Shown here: positions 1 to 6,153 of the stretch, piece after piece | Layout: each line of letters opens with the position of its first letter | Numbering within the stretch: position 1 is the first letter of the stretch | NCBI GenBank assembly: GCA_002405405.1 | Contig: DHLT01000011.1 | Location: forward strand, 1 to 6,553 | Source of the DNA: Ignavibacteria bacterium UBA4661 | GTDB lineage: Bacteria > Bacteroidota > Ignavibacteria > Kapaibacteriales > UBA4661 | Length of the DNA: 6,553 nucleotides | Reading direction: 5' to 3' | The notes under the pieces: generated by a model | What the model was told of the DNA's origin: nothing | Seen by the model: the letters and a program-made list of their open reading frames with translations, nothing else | Database searches by the model: none | Program-made: the position numbers and the translations under genes

Positions 1-381
1 GCACGATTACTTGGTGCAGATATCATTCTCACGACACAAGCATCGCATAAGGATATTCTTGCATGGCAAGCATTCTCTGCGAATCAGCAGGGAAGATTAT
101 ACGAGATCGGAGAACCCCAAAAAAATACCTACAGCGAGTTGTGTGAAATTCTTTCAAATACGTACCCTACACATAAGATTCTTTGCACTGGAACAGCAAT
201 TATACAACCACTCAGTGCCATGCTTGATGCACTACCGAATGCCGAAAGAATCATACAACGGTATTCTGCGCCAACCGGAGTAATGATTTATCAATTTGGC
301 TACGAACTCTTTCAGCGTGGTGAATTTACGTTAGCTGAGGCATTTGTTCCGCAGTATGGACAAGAATTTATTCCTCGATAA
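1..381 (+). CDS. tsaB: tRNA threonylcarbamoyladenosine biosynthesis protein TsaB-like, C-terminal part
   Basis: This is the 3' end of a gene that starts before the window. Frame 1 is open from base 1 to the TAA at 379-381 and gives 126 residues. TsaB is the inactive partner in the TsaB-TsaD-TsaE complex that makes the N6-threonylcarbamoyl modification on A37 of tRNAs reading ANN codons, in the cytoplasm. The call rests on the tail, FVPQYGQEFIPR, which resembles the P-x-Y-x-(K/R/Q)-E-F ending of TsaB proteins in Bacteroidota. An internal small-residue turn, LCTGTA, sits where TsaB usually has a VGTG-like segment. The ASKHA nucleotide-binding core is mostly off the window, so the defining N-terminal motifs cannot be checked. 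Another ASKHA-fold protein is possible. The gene is co-directional with glmM, which begins 66 bases later. Confidence 0.62.
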   Translation, partial: ARLLGADIILTTQASHKDILAWQAFSANQQGRLYEIGEPQKNTYSELCEILSNTYPTHKILCTGTAIIQPLSAMLDALPNAERIIQRYSAPTGVMIYQFGYELFQRGEFTLAEAFVPQYGQEFIPR

Positions 382-394
382 GTCAATGTTTTTT

Positions 395-447
395 AATGCT
401 TTCACCTTATACCTTATGGAGAGCATTCTATTCTTATTTTCTTTTAT
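395..447 (+). promoter_or_regulatory. Hairpin plus U-rich leader between tsaB and glmM
   Basis: AATGCTTTC (395-403) can pair with GAGAGCATT (419-427), a 9-bp stem with one G-U pair. The 15-base loop contains two tandem copies of ACCTTAT (404-410 and 411-417). A pyrimidine- and U-rich run (428-447) follows and leads directly into the glmM ATG. A hairpin followed by U-rich sequence has the form of a weak intrinsic terminator or attenuator. The U-rich run may equally be the AT-rich leader common before genes without a Shine-Dalgarno sequence. What is seen is the pairing; the function is inferred. Confidence 0.35.
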
Positions 448-774
448 ATGGCACTCATTCGTTCAATTTCAGGCATTCGTGCAACATTAGGTAATGATTT
501 ATTTCCTACAGTTATTGCCGATCATGTAGCCGCCTTTGCAGAGTTACAACCCTCAGGTGCTATTGTCGTCGGGCGTGATGGTCGCCCGTCAGGTGGTTGG
601 ATAGAGCACATTGTTTCCGGTACACTTTCGGCAATGGGACGTGACGTGATCCTTCTCGGTATGTGTCCAACGCCAACGGTCCAACTTCATGCCGAGCGAC
701 CTGAGGTTGCCGGTGGGATTTCCATTACAGCTTCGCACAATCCTAAAGAGTGGAATGGATTAAAATTTCTCTAA
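448..774 (+). CDS. glmM: Phosphoglucosamine mutase (GlmM-type), N-terminal part up to an in-frame TAA
   Basis: This is the first 108 codons of an alpha-D-phosphohexomutase gene. The enzyme interconverts glucosamine-6-phosphate and glucosamine-1-phosphate on the way to UDP-GlcNAc for peptidoglycan and lipid A. The N-terminus carries SISGIR (residues 6-11; the usual following G is A here), the VGRDGRPSG segment (residues 41-49), and the active-site loop TASHNP (94-99) whose Ser96 is the phosphorylated catalytic serine. The ATG at 448 is chosen because the SISGIR motif sits at its normal distance from it; no Shine-Dalgarno sequence is visible. The frame stops at TAA (772-774) directly after EWNGLKFL. 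In homologues this segment continues into domain 2, so this piece alone cannot be a working enzyme. The remainder continues in the same frame from 775. Phosphomannomutase or phosphoglucomutase specificity cannot be excluded. Confidence 0.85.
   Translation: MALIRSISGIRATLGNDLFPTVIADHVAAFAELQPSGAIVVGRDGRPSGGWIEHIVSGTLSAMGRDVILLGMCPTPTVQLHAERPEVAGGISITASHNPKEWNGLKFL
772..774 (+). other. In-frame TAA stop inside glmM
   Basis: This TAA is codon 109 of the 464-codon frame running from 448 to 1839. Both flanks translate into the same protein family without any change of frame: WNGLKFL before it and GAGTFLTAED after it. This is the sequence expected across this junction in hexomutases apart from the stop. 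One base change would turn TAA into CAA, GAA, AAA, TCA, TTA, TAT or TAC. TAA is also the terminal stop of the tsaB, nitroreductase and cytochrome genes in this window, so a genome-wide reassignment of TAA is unlikely. Confidence 0.95.
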
Positions 775-1839
775 GGTGCCGGAACATTCCTCACTGCAGA
801 AGATAATGCGAAGCTCTTTGCAATTGCTGATACAAAGCATTTCGGATTTATTAGTGAGCAACAAGGTGGAGCAATTGACTATGATGCCGGAACATATCAA
901 CGCCACATTGAGAATATTTTAAGTCTACCTTTCTTTCAGGATGATACACTTAATCTTTTGCAACGACTTCGCGAGCGCGCATTCACAGTTGTTGTCGATG
1001 CTGTCAATTCTTCCGGTTCAGAGATTATGCCACTGCTTTTAGAGCAACTTGGCTGTCGTATCGTGCGTGTGCATTGCAATGGTAGTGGTGTCTTCCCACA
1101 TGTTGCCGAGCCATTACCGGAGCATCTCGGTGATTTGTGTCATGCAGTACGCGAGCATAAAGCAGACATAGGTATTGCAGTTGATCCCGATGCTGACCGT
1201 TTAGTATTGATTGACGAAAATGGCCATGCTGTGTGGGAAGAATATACCATCACATTGGCTACATTGTCGGCATGTACATTTGCGGATACATTTGGTACTC
1301 AGTATGAACGTACCGCTATTGTCAATCTCTCGACAACACGAGCGGTAGAAGATGTTATGATGTCATTTGGTGGTCGAGTAGAACGTTCTGCGGTTGGTGA
1401 AATTAATGTCGTTCAAACAATGCGATCACTAAATGCATTGATCGGTGGCGAAGGGTCGGGCGGTGTTATTCTTCAGGCAAGTCATGCAGGACGCGACTCC
1501 TTAGTCGGGGTTGCATTGGTTCTTGCTCTGTGTTGTCGTACAGGTACGTCATTGTCGCAGATTGTTGCCGATCTGCCGCGTTATGCTATGGTGAAAAATA
1601 AAGTAGAATTTCAAGGTGATGTACAAAGTATTCTTCGTACAGTTGCTGAGCAGTATCCTAATGCTGAGGCAAACTGGGTTGATGGCTTGCGATTATCTTT
1701 TGGTGCAGAACGAGCTTGGGTACACCTGCGTGCATCGAACACTGAACCTATTATGCGTGTGATCAGTGAAGCACCTGAACAAGTACGTGCAAACACACTT
1801 GCAGAGGAATGTATGAAAATTGTTCGATCATTTCTTTGA
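775..1839 (+). CDS. glmM: Phosphoglucosamine mutase (GlmM-type), part after the in-frame TAA
   Basis: Codons 110-463 of the same frame, ending in TGA. It contains the rest of the hexomutase: the domain 3 metal-binding loop DPDADR (residues 246-251 of the full frame, binding Mg2+), the sugar-binding GEGSGG (334-339; GEGNGG is usual), and the phosphate-binding RASNTEP loop of domain 4 (428-434). Joined to the N-terminal part it gives 463 residues, the normal length for the Bacteroidota/archaeal-type enzyme. The first ORF-like ATG-independent start inside this piece is the TTG at 958 (codon 171), which would lose most of domain 2, so internal re-initiation is not a convincing rescue. No other stop or frame disruption is present, and the motifs are intact, which argues for a recent mutation, a sequence error or readthrough, not long-standing decay. 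dprA starts 8 bases after the stop. Confidence 0.88.
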   Translation, partial: GAGTFLTAEDNAKLFAIADTKHFGFISEQQGGAIDYDAGTYQRHIENILSLPFFQDDTLNLLQRLRERAFTVVVDAVNSSGSEIMPLLLEQLGCRIVRVHCNGSGVFPHVAEPLPEHLGDLCHAVREHKADIGIAVDPDADRLVLIDENGHAVWEEYTITLATLSACTFADTFGTQYERTAIVNLSTTRAVEDVMMSFGGRVERSAVGEINVVQTMRSLNALIGGEGSGGVILQASHAGRDSLVGVALVLALCCRTGTSLSQIVADLPRYAMVKNKVEFQGDVQSILRTVAEQYPNAEANWVDGLRLSFGAERAWVHLRASNTEPIMRVISEAPEQVRANTLAEECMKIVRSFL

Positions 1840-1847
1840 GTATAAGA

Positions 1848-2951
1848 ATGCAACCACACAGAGAATTTGATGCAATGATTTATGGAGCATGGACGAGACG
1901 AGATATCCTCGCGCTTACACTCGCTTTTAGGAAGAAAGCAGGTCAAGTCCGTGAAATTGTAGAAACATACGCAACTCTACGAGAGTATGTGCGTTACCGC
2001 CCACAAGAAGAGTTAAGTTTGAATGTTTCGATAATTGATCAAGCATATCAAATGGCAGATCATCAGATCGCAGTATGCAATCGCCACATGATTGCTATTG
2101 TTACGTGGTGGGATAATGAGTATCCGCAATTGCTCAAAGAAATCTATTACCCACCGACACTTTTATATGTACAAGGACAATTACAAGTCAATGATGCTAT
2201 TGGTATCGGTATGGTGGGCACACGTCATTGTACACAGTATGGCAAATTAACTGCCGAGCGTTTTGCACAATTTTTTGCTCAACAAGGACTTGTCGTCGTA
2301 AGTGGCTTGGCATATGGCATCGATGCTGTATCGCACAAAGCAGTAGTCAAAAGCAAAGGTATTACCTATGCGGTTATTGCAAGTGGTATTGATTGTATTA
2401 GTCCCTCGACTGCGCAAACGCTTGCTCAAGAGATTGTTGCACATGGTGGGGCAATCATCAGTGAATATCCGTGTGGTACTCGAGCAATACCGGCATATTT
2501 CCCCCAACGTAATCGTATCATTAGTGGCATAGCGCAAGCTACTGTTGTTGTAGAGAGTGATGTCAAAGGTGGTTCGCTTATTACTGCACAATTTGCTCTC
2601 GACCAAAATCGTGAACTTTTCGCCGTGCCCGGAAATATTTCTTCTGACAAAAGTCGTGGCACCAATATGTTGATAAAGCGTGGAAGTGCAGGTCTCGTTA
2701 TGTCACCGGAAGATGTATTGGAAGGCATGGGTATCACGACACAGCATGTGCTGACATCGAAAACACCGACCGTTTTACTGACTGAACATGAACAACACAT
2801 CATGGCATATATCAACGATGAGCCAATACATATTGATCTCTTGGCAAGTAGGTTGGCATTGCCAATTCACGAAGTTCTTGTTGCTCTTATGGGGCTTGAG
2901 TTCAAAGGTGCTGTACGACAATTGCCCGGTAAGTCGTTTATTCGACAGTAG
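1848..2951 (+). CDS. dprA: DNA processing protein DprA
   Basis: DprA (Smf) binds single-stranded DNA entering the cell during transformation and loads RecA on it; many non-competent bacteria also keep it. The 367-residue product has a helical N-terminal region (about 1-85), then the Rossmann-like DprA core: MVGTRH (122-127), VSGLAYGID (151-159), ASGID (178-182), ISEYP (204-208), [10 protein letters not shown] (218-227), [12 protein letters not shown] (240-251), FAVPG (258-262) and GTNMLI (271-276). A short C-terminal winged-helix-like domain (about 310-360) follows. This is the usual length and order. The ATG at 1848 is preferred because it lies 8 bases after the glmM stop and gives a full N-terminus; an ATG at 1809 would overlap glmM, and one at 1875 is possible. 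Close spacing suggests co-transcription with glmM. The 3' end overlaps the convergent nitroreductase gene by 14 bases. Confidence 0.93.
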   Translation: MQPHREFDAMIYGAWTRRDILALTLAFRKKAGQVREIVETYATLREYVRYRPQEELSLNVSIIDQAYQMADHQIAVCNRHMIAIVTWWDNEYPQLLKEIYYPPTLLYVQGQLQVNDAIGIGMVGTRHCTQYGKLTAERFAQFFAQQGLVVVSGLAYGIDAVSHKAVVKSKGITYAVIASGIDCISPSTAQTLAQEIVAHGGAIISEYPCGTRAIPAYFPQRNRIISGIAQATVVVESDVKGGSLITAQFALDQNRELFAVPGNISSDKSRGTNMLIKRGSAGLVMSPEDVLEGMGITTQHVLTSKTPTVLLTEHEQHIMAYINDEPIHIDLLASRLALPIHEVLVALMGLEFKGAVRQLPGKSFIRQ

Positions 2952-3732
2952 GATCATGTTCGGGGGTACTACAGGTGTTGCGATAGACATATCGTGATAA
3001 AGATTTCCGTTGATGGCTTGTCCAGTCAATACGTGGGCGTTTTGTGTCAACCGGTAAATATCCCAAACGATACAGTGCCATTAACTCGAGATGCTCGGGT
3101 ACATGCAGTAATCTCTTGAGTTCTTGCCAGGCTGAAGGAATTTCCATCGGAGTTGATATGAATTGAATACCCAAGCCAAGTTCTCCACAGGTTAGCCAAA
3201 TATTTTCGATTGCCATGCCAAGCGATAGTGTGCAGTAAAATCCCGACAATGTATTTGGCACATACTCAGTCTTATCAAGAAGAGCTGCCAAGATGAGAGG
3301 ACTGTGTTCAATGAGTTTACGATTGTCTTCACCGAGTAATTTCGGGACACCAAGCGACCCCATGAGCGAGATAACTGTGTCGGAAAATATTTGTTTGATA
3401 AAAGGGCGTAATGGCAAAGGTAATTGATCGATGAGAATGCCATCTTGACGTTCGTTCATTTCTTCTTTTGTAAATCGAAAGTATTTGCGGTAGCGTTTGA
3501 AAAAAGTACCTTCGCTGATAAGCTGTCCCATCGTGCGACCACCAATTTCAGCAATTTGCGCACGAAGTTCGGGGTTATCAATGAGAACGAACTGCCATGG
3601 TTGTGAATTAAAATGACTTGGTGCTCGTTGAGCTACTTCGACTAACCGGTGTTGATGCTCTAAAGAAACAGGAGTATCCTGAAAATAGCCATTCGATGTT
3701 TTGCGAGTGTGAATTGCTGTGAGAAGTTCCAT
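2938..3732 (-). CDS. Nitroreductase family protein
   Basis: A 264-residue protein of the FMN-dependent nitroreductase fold; such enzymes use NAD(P)H to reduce nitro compounds, quinones, flavins or other electron acceptors in the cytoplasm. The N-terminus has the RKTSNGYF segment (10-17), matching the R-x-S/T motif that contacts the FMN phosphate. [13 protein letters not shown] (36-48) is the second flavin-binding motif, with the typical S-x-x-N-x-Q-P-W pattern. A late segment around 171-190 ([20 protein letters not shown]) matches the conserved helix and G-L-G turn of the family. The C-terminus YRLGY then RPRIDW (221-237) is also usual. The ATG at 3732 puts the R-T/S motif at its normal distance. 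No Shine-Dalgarno sequence is visible. The physiological substrate cannot be read from sequence, and context gives no hint. The gene overlaps the end of dprA by 14 bases. Confidence 0.87.
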   Translation of the reverse strand: MELLTAIHTRKTSNGYFQDTPVSLEHQHRLVEVAQRAPSHFNSQPWQFVLIDNPELRAQIAEIGGRTMGQLISEGTFFKRYRKYFRFTKEEMNERQDGILIDQLPLPLRPFIKQIFSDTVISLMGSLGVPKLLGEDNRKLIEHSPLILAALLDKTEYVPNTLSGFYCTLSLGMAIENIWLTCGELGLGIQFISTPMEIPSAWQELKRLLHVPEHLELMALYRLGYLPVDTKRPRIDWTSHQRKSLSRYVYRNTCSTPEHDPTVE

Positions 3733-4160
3733 AGCATGAGTAATAAAAATGATATAAGCAGAGATGCAGGATTACGTTATTCAAAATGACGAGAATACAA
3801 AAGAGAAACAAGTTGTTCTTTCTTGTGTTCTTATCAAAGAAGAAACGATCAGTCTTGATACAAAAACAGAAATAAAGTTTGCGTATCTCTGGCACTTTTC
3901 GTTCTTTTAAAGTTCTTCTGCTAAAACATTTCAACCATTTTTTCGTAATAACTTCTGCATAGAGCAGGATGTCCGCAGTGATTTTAGTCTGATTGTTCGT
4001 TGAGTTTCATCGCATTAATAGTGGCATACACATAGCGTTCTGCCCCCGCGAGAGCATCTCACATAGACGATGACAAAAAGAATGATAGAAACATAAATCG
4101 TTACGGGCATAATATGCAAGGAAGAGTTATTTGTTTTTGTCCACGAAGTGGGTTTATTTT
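3733..4160. other. Intergenic region between divergent nitroreductase and sigma factor genes
   Basis: These 428 bases separate two divergently transcribed genes, so both promoters should lie here. I see no tRNA cloverleaf, repeat array or convincing gene. A 48-codon plus-strand frame (3764-3910) is open but resembles no family I know and overlaps the likely leader of the nitroreductase gene. The motif GTTCTT recurs several times between 3815 and 3920 without a regular period. The last 100 bases hold a promoter candidate and a short palindrome, listed separately. Confidence 0.6.
4070..4098 (+). promoter_or_regulatory. Candidate promoter of the sigma factor gene
   Basis: ATGACA (4070-4075) and ATAAAT (4093-4098) are separated by exactly 17 bases and resemble the -35 TTGACA and -10 TATAAT boxes (five and four matches to consensus). 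Transcription would start near 4105, leaving a leader of about 55 bases. The 11-base palindrome GCATA-A-TATGC (4107-4117) would lie across the start site, where an operator could act. AT-rich sequence yields such pairs by chance, so this is a weak call. Confidence 0.25.
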
Positions 4161-5024
4161 ATGCGTATAACAAAGCAATATACAAACCGTGATAGTCAAT
4201 CACTTGACCGATATTTGCAGGAAATTGGTCGTGTTGGGTTGTTAGATCCGCAGGAAGAGATTGTCTTAGCAAAACGTATCAAGAAGGGTGGTGAAGACGG
4301 ACGTTTAGCAATGGAGCGTTTGACCAAAGCAAACTTACGGTTTGTCGTATCAGTAGCTAAACAATATCAGAATCAAGGCTTGCCGCTCAATGATTTAATT
4401 AATGAAGGCAATTTGGGTTTGATTAAGGCAGCATATCGCTTTGATGAAACTCGTGGATTTAAGTTTATCTCTTATGCAGTGTGGTGGATTCGTCAATCTA
4501 TTTTGCAGGCATTGGCGGAGCAGTCATATATCGTACGTTTGCCACTCAATCAGGTCGGTACCGTCAATAAAATTCGTAATGTGATCGAGGAATTATCACA
4601 ACAATTGGAGCGTGACCCAACAACATCAGAAATTGCCGAACGATTAGACTTGACTTCGAAAGAAGTAGAGGAAACAATTAAGATTTCAGGACGTCCGGTT
4701 TCGGTAGATGCTCCGTTTCAGGATAATGATGATAATAGTTTGTTGGATGTCCTGCCGAGTGATCGTGAGCCATCGCCGGATCAAAAACTCATTGCAGAAT
4801 CCTTGCAAATAGAAGTGCGTCGTGCTCTCAGTACGCTGTCAGAACGTGAAATGGAGGTAGTGTCATTGTACTTTGGTATTGGTATTGAATCACCTTTGAC
4901 GCTTGAAGAAATTGGTGAGCGGTTTAACCTTACACGTGAACGTGTTCGCCAGATCAAAGTCGGAGGGAACAATCAGTGGCGGCATACGTCACGTTCAAAA
5001 TCATTGCGGACATTCTTAGGGTAG
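4161..5024 (+). CDS. rpoD: Primary RNA polymerase sigma factor, RpoD/SigA family
   Basis: The sigma-70 group 1-type factor that directs RNA polymerase to housekeeping promoters. The 287-residue protein lacks region 1.1, as in Bacteroidota and Chlorobiota. Region 1.2 spans about 12-45 (LDRYLQEIG). Region 2 spans about 55-120 with [16 protein letters not shown], the core-binding [13 protein letters not shown] (78-90) and the RpoD-box and -10 recognition segment FDETRGFKF...[10 protein letters not shown] (94-114). Region 3 is about 125-205 and region 4 about 215-287, with [20 protein letters not shown] (247-266) as the -35-binding helix-turn-helix. Residues 267-273 read VGGNNQW where the family has EKAIRRL; the frame then returns to RHTSRSK...LG. 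The ATG at 4161 matches the start of homologues; a TTG at 4131 with an upstream AGGA would add ten residues. Confidence 0.93.
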   Translation: MRITKQYTNRDSQSLDRYLQEIGRVGLLDPQEEIVLAKRIKKGGEDGRLAMERLTKANLRFVVSVAKQYQNQGLPLNDLINEGNLGLIKAAYRFDETRGFKFISYAVWWIRQSILQALAEQSYIVRLPLNQVGTVNKIRNVIEELSQQLERDPTTSEIAERLDLTSKEVEETIKISGRPVSVDAPFQDNDDNSLLDVLPSDREPSPDQKLIAESLQIEVRRALSTLSEREMEVVSLYFGIGIESPLTLEEIGERFNLTRERVRQIKVGGNNQWRHTSRSKSLRTFLG

Positions 5025-5037
5025 TTTCCCGAACTAC
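5021..5037 (+). other. Small hairpin over the rpoD stop codon
   Basis: GTAGTT (5021-5026) pairs perfectly with AACTAC (5032-5037) across the 5-base loop TCCCG, and includes the TAG stop of the sigma gene (5022-5024). No U-tract follows, so it is not a convincing terminator by itself. It may be chance. Confidence 0.25.
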
Positions 5038-5055
5038 AAGAGAATATTCTTTACT

Positions 5056-5086
5056 CAATGCCTGATCGTTTTATGATCAGGCATTG
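5056..5086. terminator. Perfect 12-bp hairpin between convergent rpoD and cytochrome genes
   Basis: CAATGCCTGATC (5056-5067) is the exact reverse complement of GATCAGGCATTG (5075-5086), with a 7-base loop GTTTTAT. It lies 31 bases after the rpoD stop and 45 bases beyond the end of the convergent cytochrome gene, the usual place for a shared bidirectional terminator. The bases after it on either strand are only moderately U-rich (TTACTTAT on the plus strand), so termination could be inefficient, but the stem is too long and well placed to be chance. Confidence 0.7.
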
Positions 5087-5131
5087 TTACTTATATGACC
5101 ATAGAAAGTATTTGTATGCTAGCAATCAGTA

Positions 5132-5854
5132 TTAATTTGGCATACCTTGATTAATCCATGCACGAATTTGTGCCAGGGAGCATGCGTCCAGTGTACTGTT
5201 AGGGGGCATAGGAGAATAGCCGATGCTCTTGGTAATGACACCAAGCAAAGCTCCGCTGCGAGCCCATTGAACAACGGCAGGATAATTGGTGAGTATAATG
5301 CCGGCATTTGCCGATGGTCCTGAATGACAGCTGACGCAGGATCGGTCAAGGATCGGTAGAATATGCTTGGTAAATGATATGGCTACCGTATCGCATGGGG
5401 CGGTAGAACAATCAGTATTGCGAGCACCTTGGGCAATCCAACGACTGATGATGTCTGTTTGAGCTGAGCTTAACGGACTTTGAGGACGCGGAGGCATAAT
5501 CTCCCGACTTGATGAAAGCATGATTGTATAAAGAGTACTCCTCGAGGGTGAACCCACGACAATACCTTTTTTCACAATATTTGCATAATCACTCAAGATA
5601 TATCCGTCGGAATGTGAAAATGTATCATGACATCCGCTAGTTGCACAATTACTAAGAAAAATTGGAAGAACATCACGCTGAAAACACACAGTAGTATCGA
5701 GGAGTGTTGTAGTACCCGTGTTGGTTGTATCGGTTCGTATTGATGCGGCAATATGAAAATTTTCGCAAGCGGTGATATTAATCCAAGCAAGACCGACTAT
5801 TGCTATCACAAAAGCAGTCCGAATAATACGAGTTGAGAGGAATTGGAGATGCAT
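5132..5854 (-). CDS. Two-haem cytochrome-like lipoprotein
   Basis: A 240-residue exported protein. The N-terminus has positive charges, a hydrophobic stretch (about 13-25) and the lipobox ITAC, so Cys30 should be lipid-modified and the protein anchored outside the inner membrane. Two similar domains follow a Thr-rich linker. The first has V-L-P-I-F-L-S-N-C then CATSGCH (70-76), a CX4CH motif, and IMPP (119-122) with Met120 as a likely sixth haem ligand. The second has CVSCH (173-177), a standard CXXCH motif, and PMPP (215-218) with Met216. Each ends in a similar helix (ISRWIAQGA at 136-144, IRAWINQGMPN at 230-240). Extra cysteines at 149 and 154 may form a disulphide between the domains. This pattern fits the cytochrome-like domains common in Bacteroidota and Planctomycetes. 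An electron-transfer role is inferred; haem attachment at CX4CH is less certain. No partner oxidoreductase is in the window. Confidence 0.82.
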   Translation of the reverse strand: MHLQFLSTRIIRTAFVIAIVGLAWINITACENFHIAASIRTDTTNTGTTTLLDTTVCFQRDVLPIFLSNCATSGCHDTFSHSDGYILSDYANIVKKGIVVGSPSRSTLYTIMLSSSREIMPPRPQSPLSSAQTDIISRWIAQGARNTDCSTAPCDTVAISFTKHILPILDRSCVSCHSGPSANAGIILTNYPAVVQWARSGALLGVITKSIGYSPMPPNSTLDACSLAQIRAWINQGMPN

Positions 5855-6153
5855 AATGTGGTAGTGGTAACGGTAAAAGGAATAGACTCATGGTAGTCTT
5901 GTCGTCATAGCACTCTGTAGTGGGTAAGATTGATATAAATGCTAATTATACAAGAAGAGTGAAATGAAACATACGCGACCTTAGTATATCCGTTGCATTT
6001 TAACAAGTTCTGCAACATTTTGGGAAAGCAATCCGTATCAGTGCGTATGTTTGAATAATTTGTATGCCGTAAGAGTAATGTGCTGTTAGAGTACAATGAA
6101 AATAGTGCAAGTGCGATCGCCAAATTTATTTTTCCTCATCTTTTTTTTGTTCT
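5855..6153. other. Intergenic region between divergent cytochrome and ABC ATPase genes
   Basis: These 299 bases separate two divergently transcribed genes and hold no credible reading frame or RNA gene that I recognise. The contents are a TATAAT on the minus strand (plus-strand ATTATA, 5945-5950), about 85 bases before the cytochrome start and without a good -35 partner. There is also the nested inverted repeat at 5967-6052, a lone GCGATCGC palindrome (6113-6120), and a long pyrimidine tract (about 6128-6153) just before the ABC ATPase start. Confidence 0.6.
5967..6052. repeat. Nested inverted repeat between divergent genes
   Basis: The outer arms AAACATACGC (5967-5976) and GCGTATGTTT (6043-6052) are perfect 10-base reverse complements. 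Inside them GTTGCA (5992-5997) and TGCAAC (6011-6016) form a second perfect 6-base pair with a 13-base loop. The structure could fold as an 86-base hairpin in either transcript, or present paired sites to a regulator of the divergent genes. The pairing is seen directly; no function is shown. It matches no riboswitch or sRNA I recognise. Confidence 0.45.

Noticed and set aside
11..283. 90-residue plus-strand frame over the tsaB fragment
   Set aside because: It overlaps the frame that carries the TsaB-like tail and ends without any recognisable motif; it is a shadow frame.
772..774. Stop-codon recoding for selenocysteine or pyrrolysine in glmM
   Set aside because: The codon is TAA, not TGA or TAG, and hexomutases have no such residue at this position.
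2938..2951. 14-base overlap of dprA and nitroreductase as a regulatory antisense arrangement
   Set aside because: Short tail-to-tail overlaps are common in compact genomes and need no special explanation.
3764..3910. 48-codon plus-strand reading frame starting [13 protein letters not shown] in the nitroreductase-rpoD gap
   Set aside because: The composition looks protein-like, but there is no ribosome site, no recognisable family, and it occupies the likely promoter and leader region of the divergent nitroreductase gene. A frame this short is expected by chance.
3608..3934. Minus-strand 108-residue frame across the start of the nitroreductase gene
   Set aside because: It overlaps the well-supported nitroreductase in another frame and its translation is rich in Phe, Ser and Cys with no motif, so it is a shadow.
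4959..4979. Local micro-inversion as the cause of the altered sigma block
   Set aside because: The reverse complement of the 21 bases does not translate into anything resembling the expected EKAIRRL segment in the reading frame.
6113..6120. GCGATCGC palindrome, identical to the cyanobacterial HIP1 element
   Set aside because: It occurs once here and nothing else suggests a cyanobacterium; HIP1 is meaningful only when highly repeated.
5905..6123. 72-residue minus-strand frame in the cytochrome-ABC gap
   Set aside because: There is no family resemblance or ribosome site, and it runs through the nested inverted repeat; chance is more likely.
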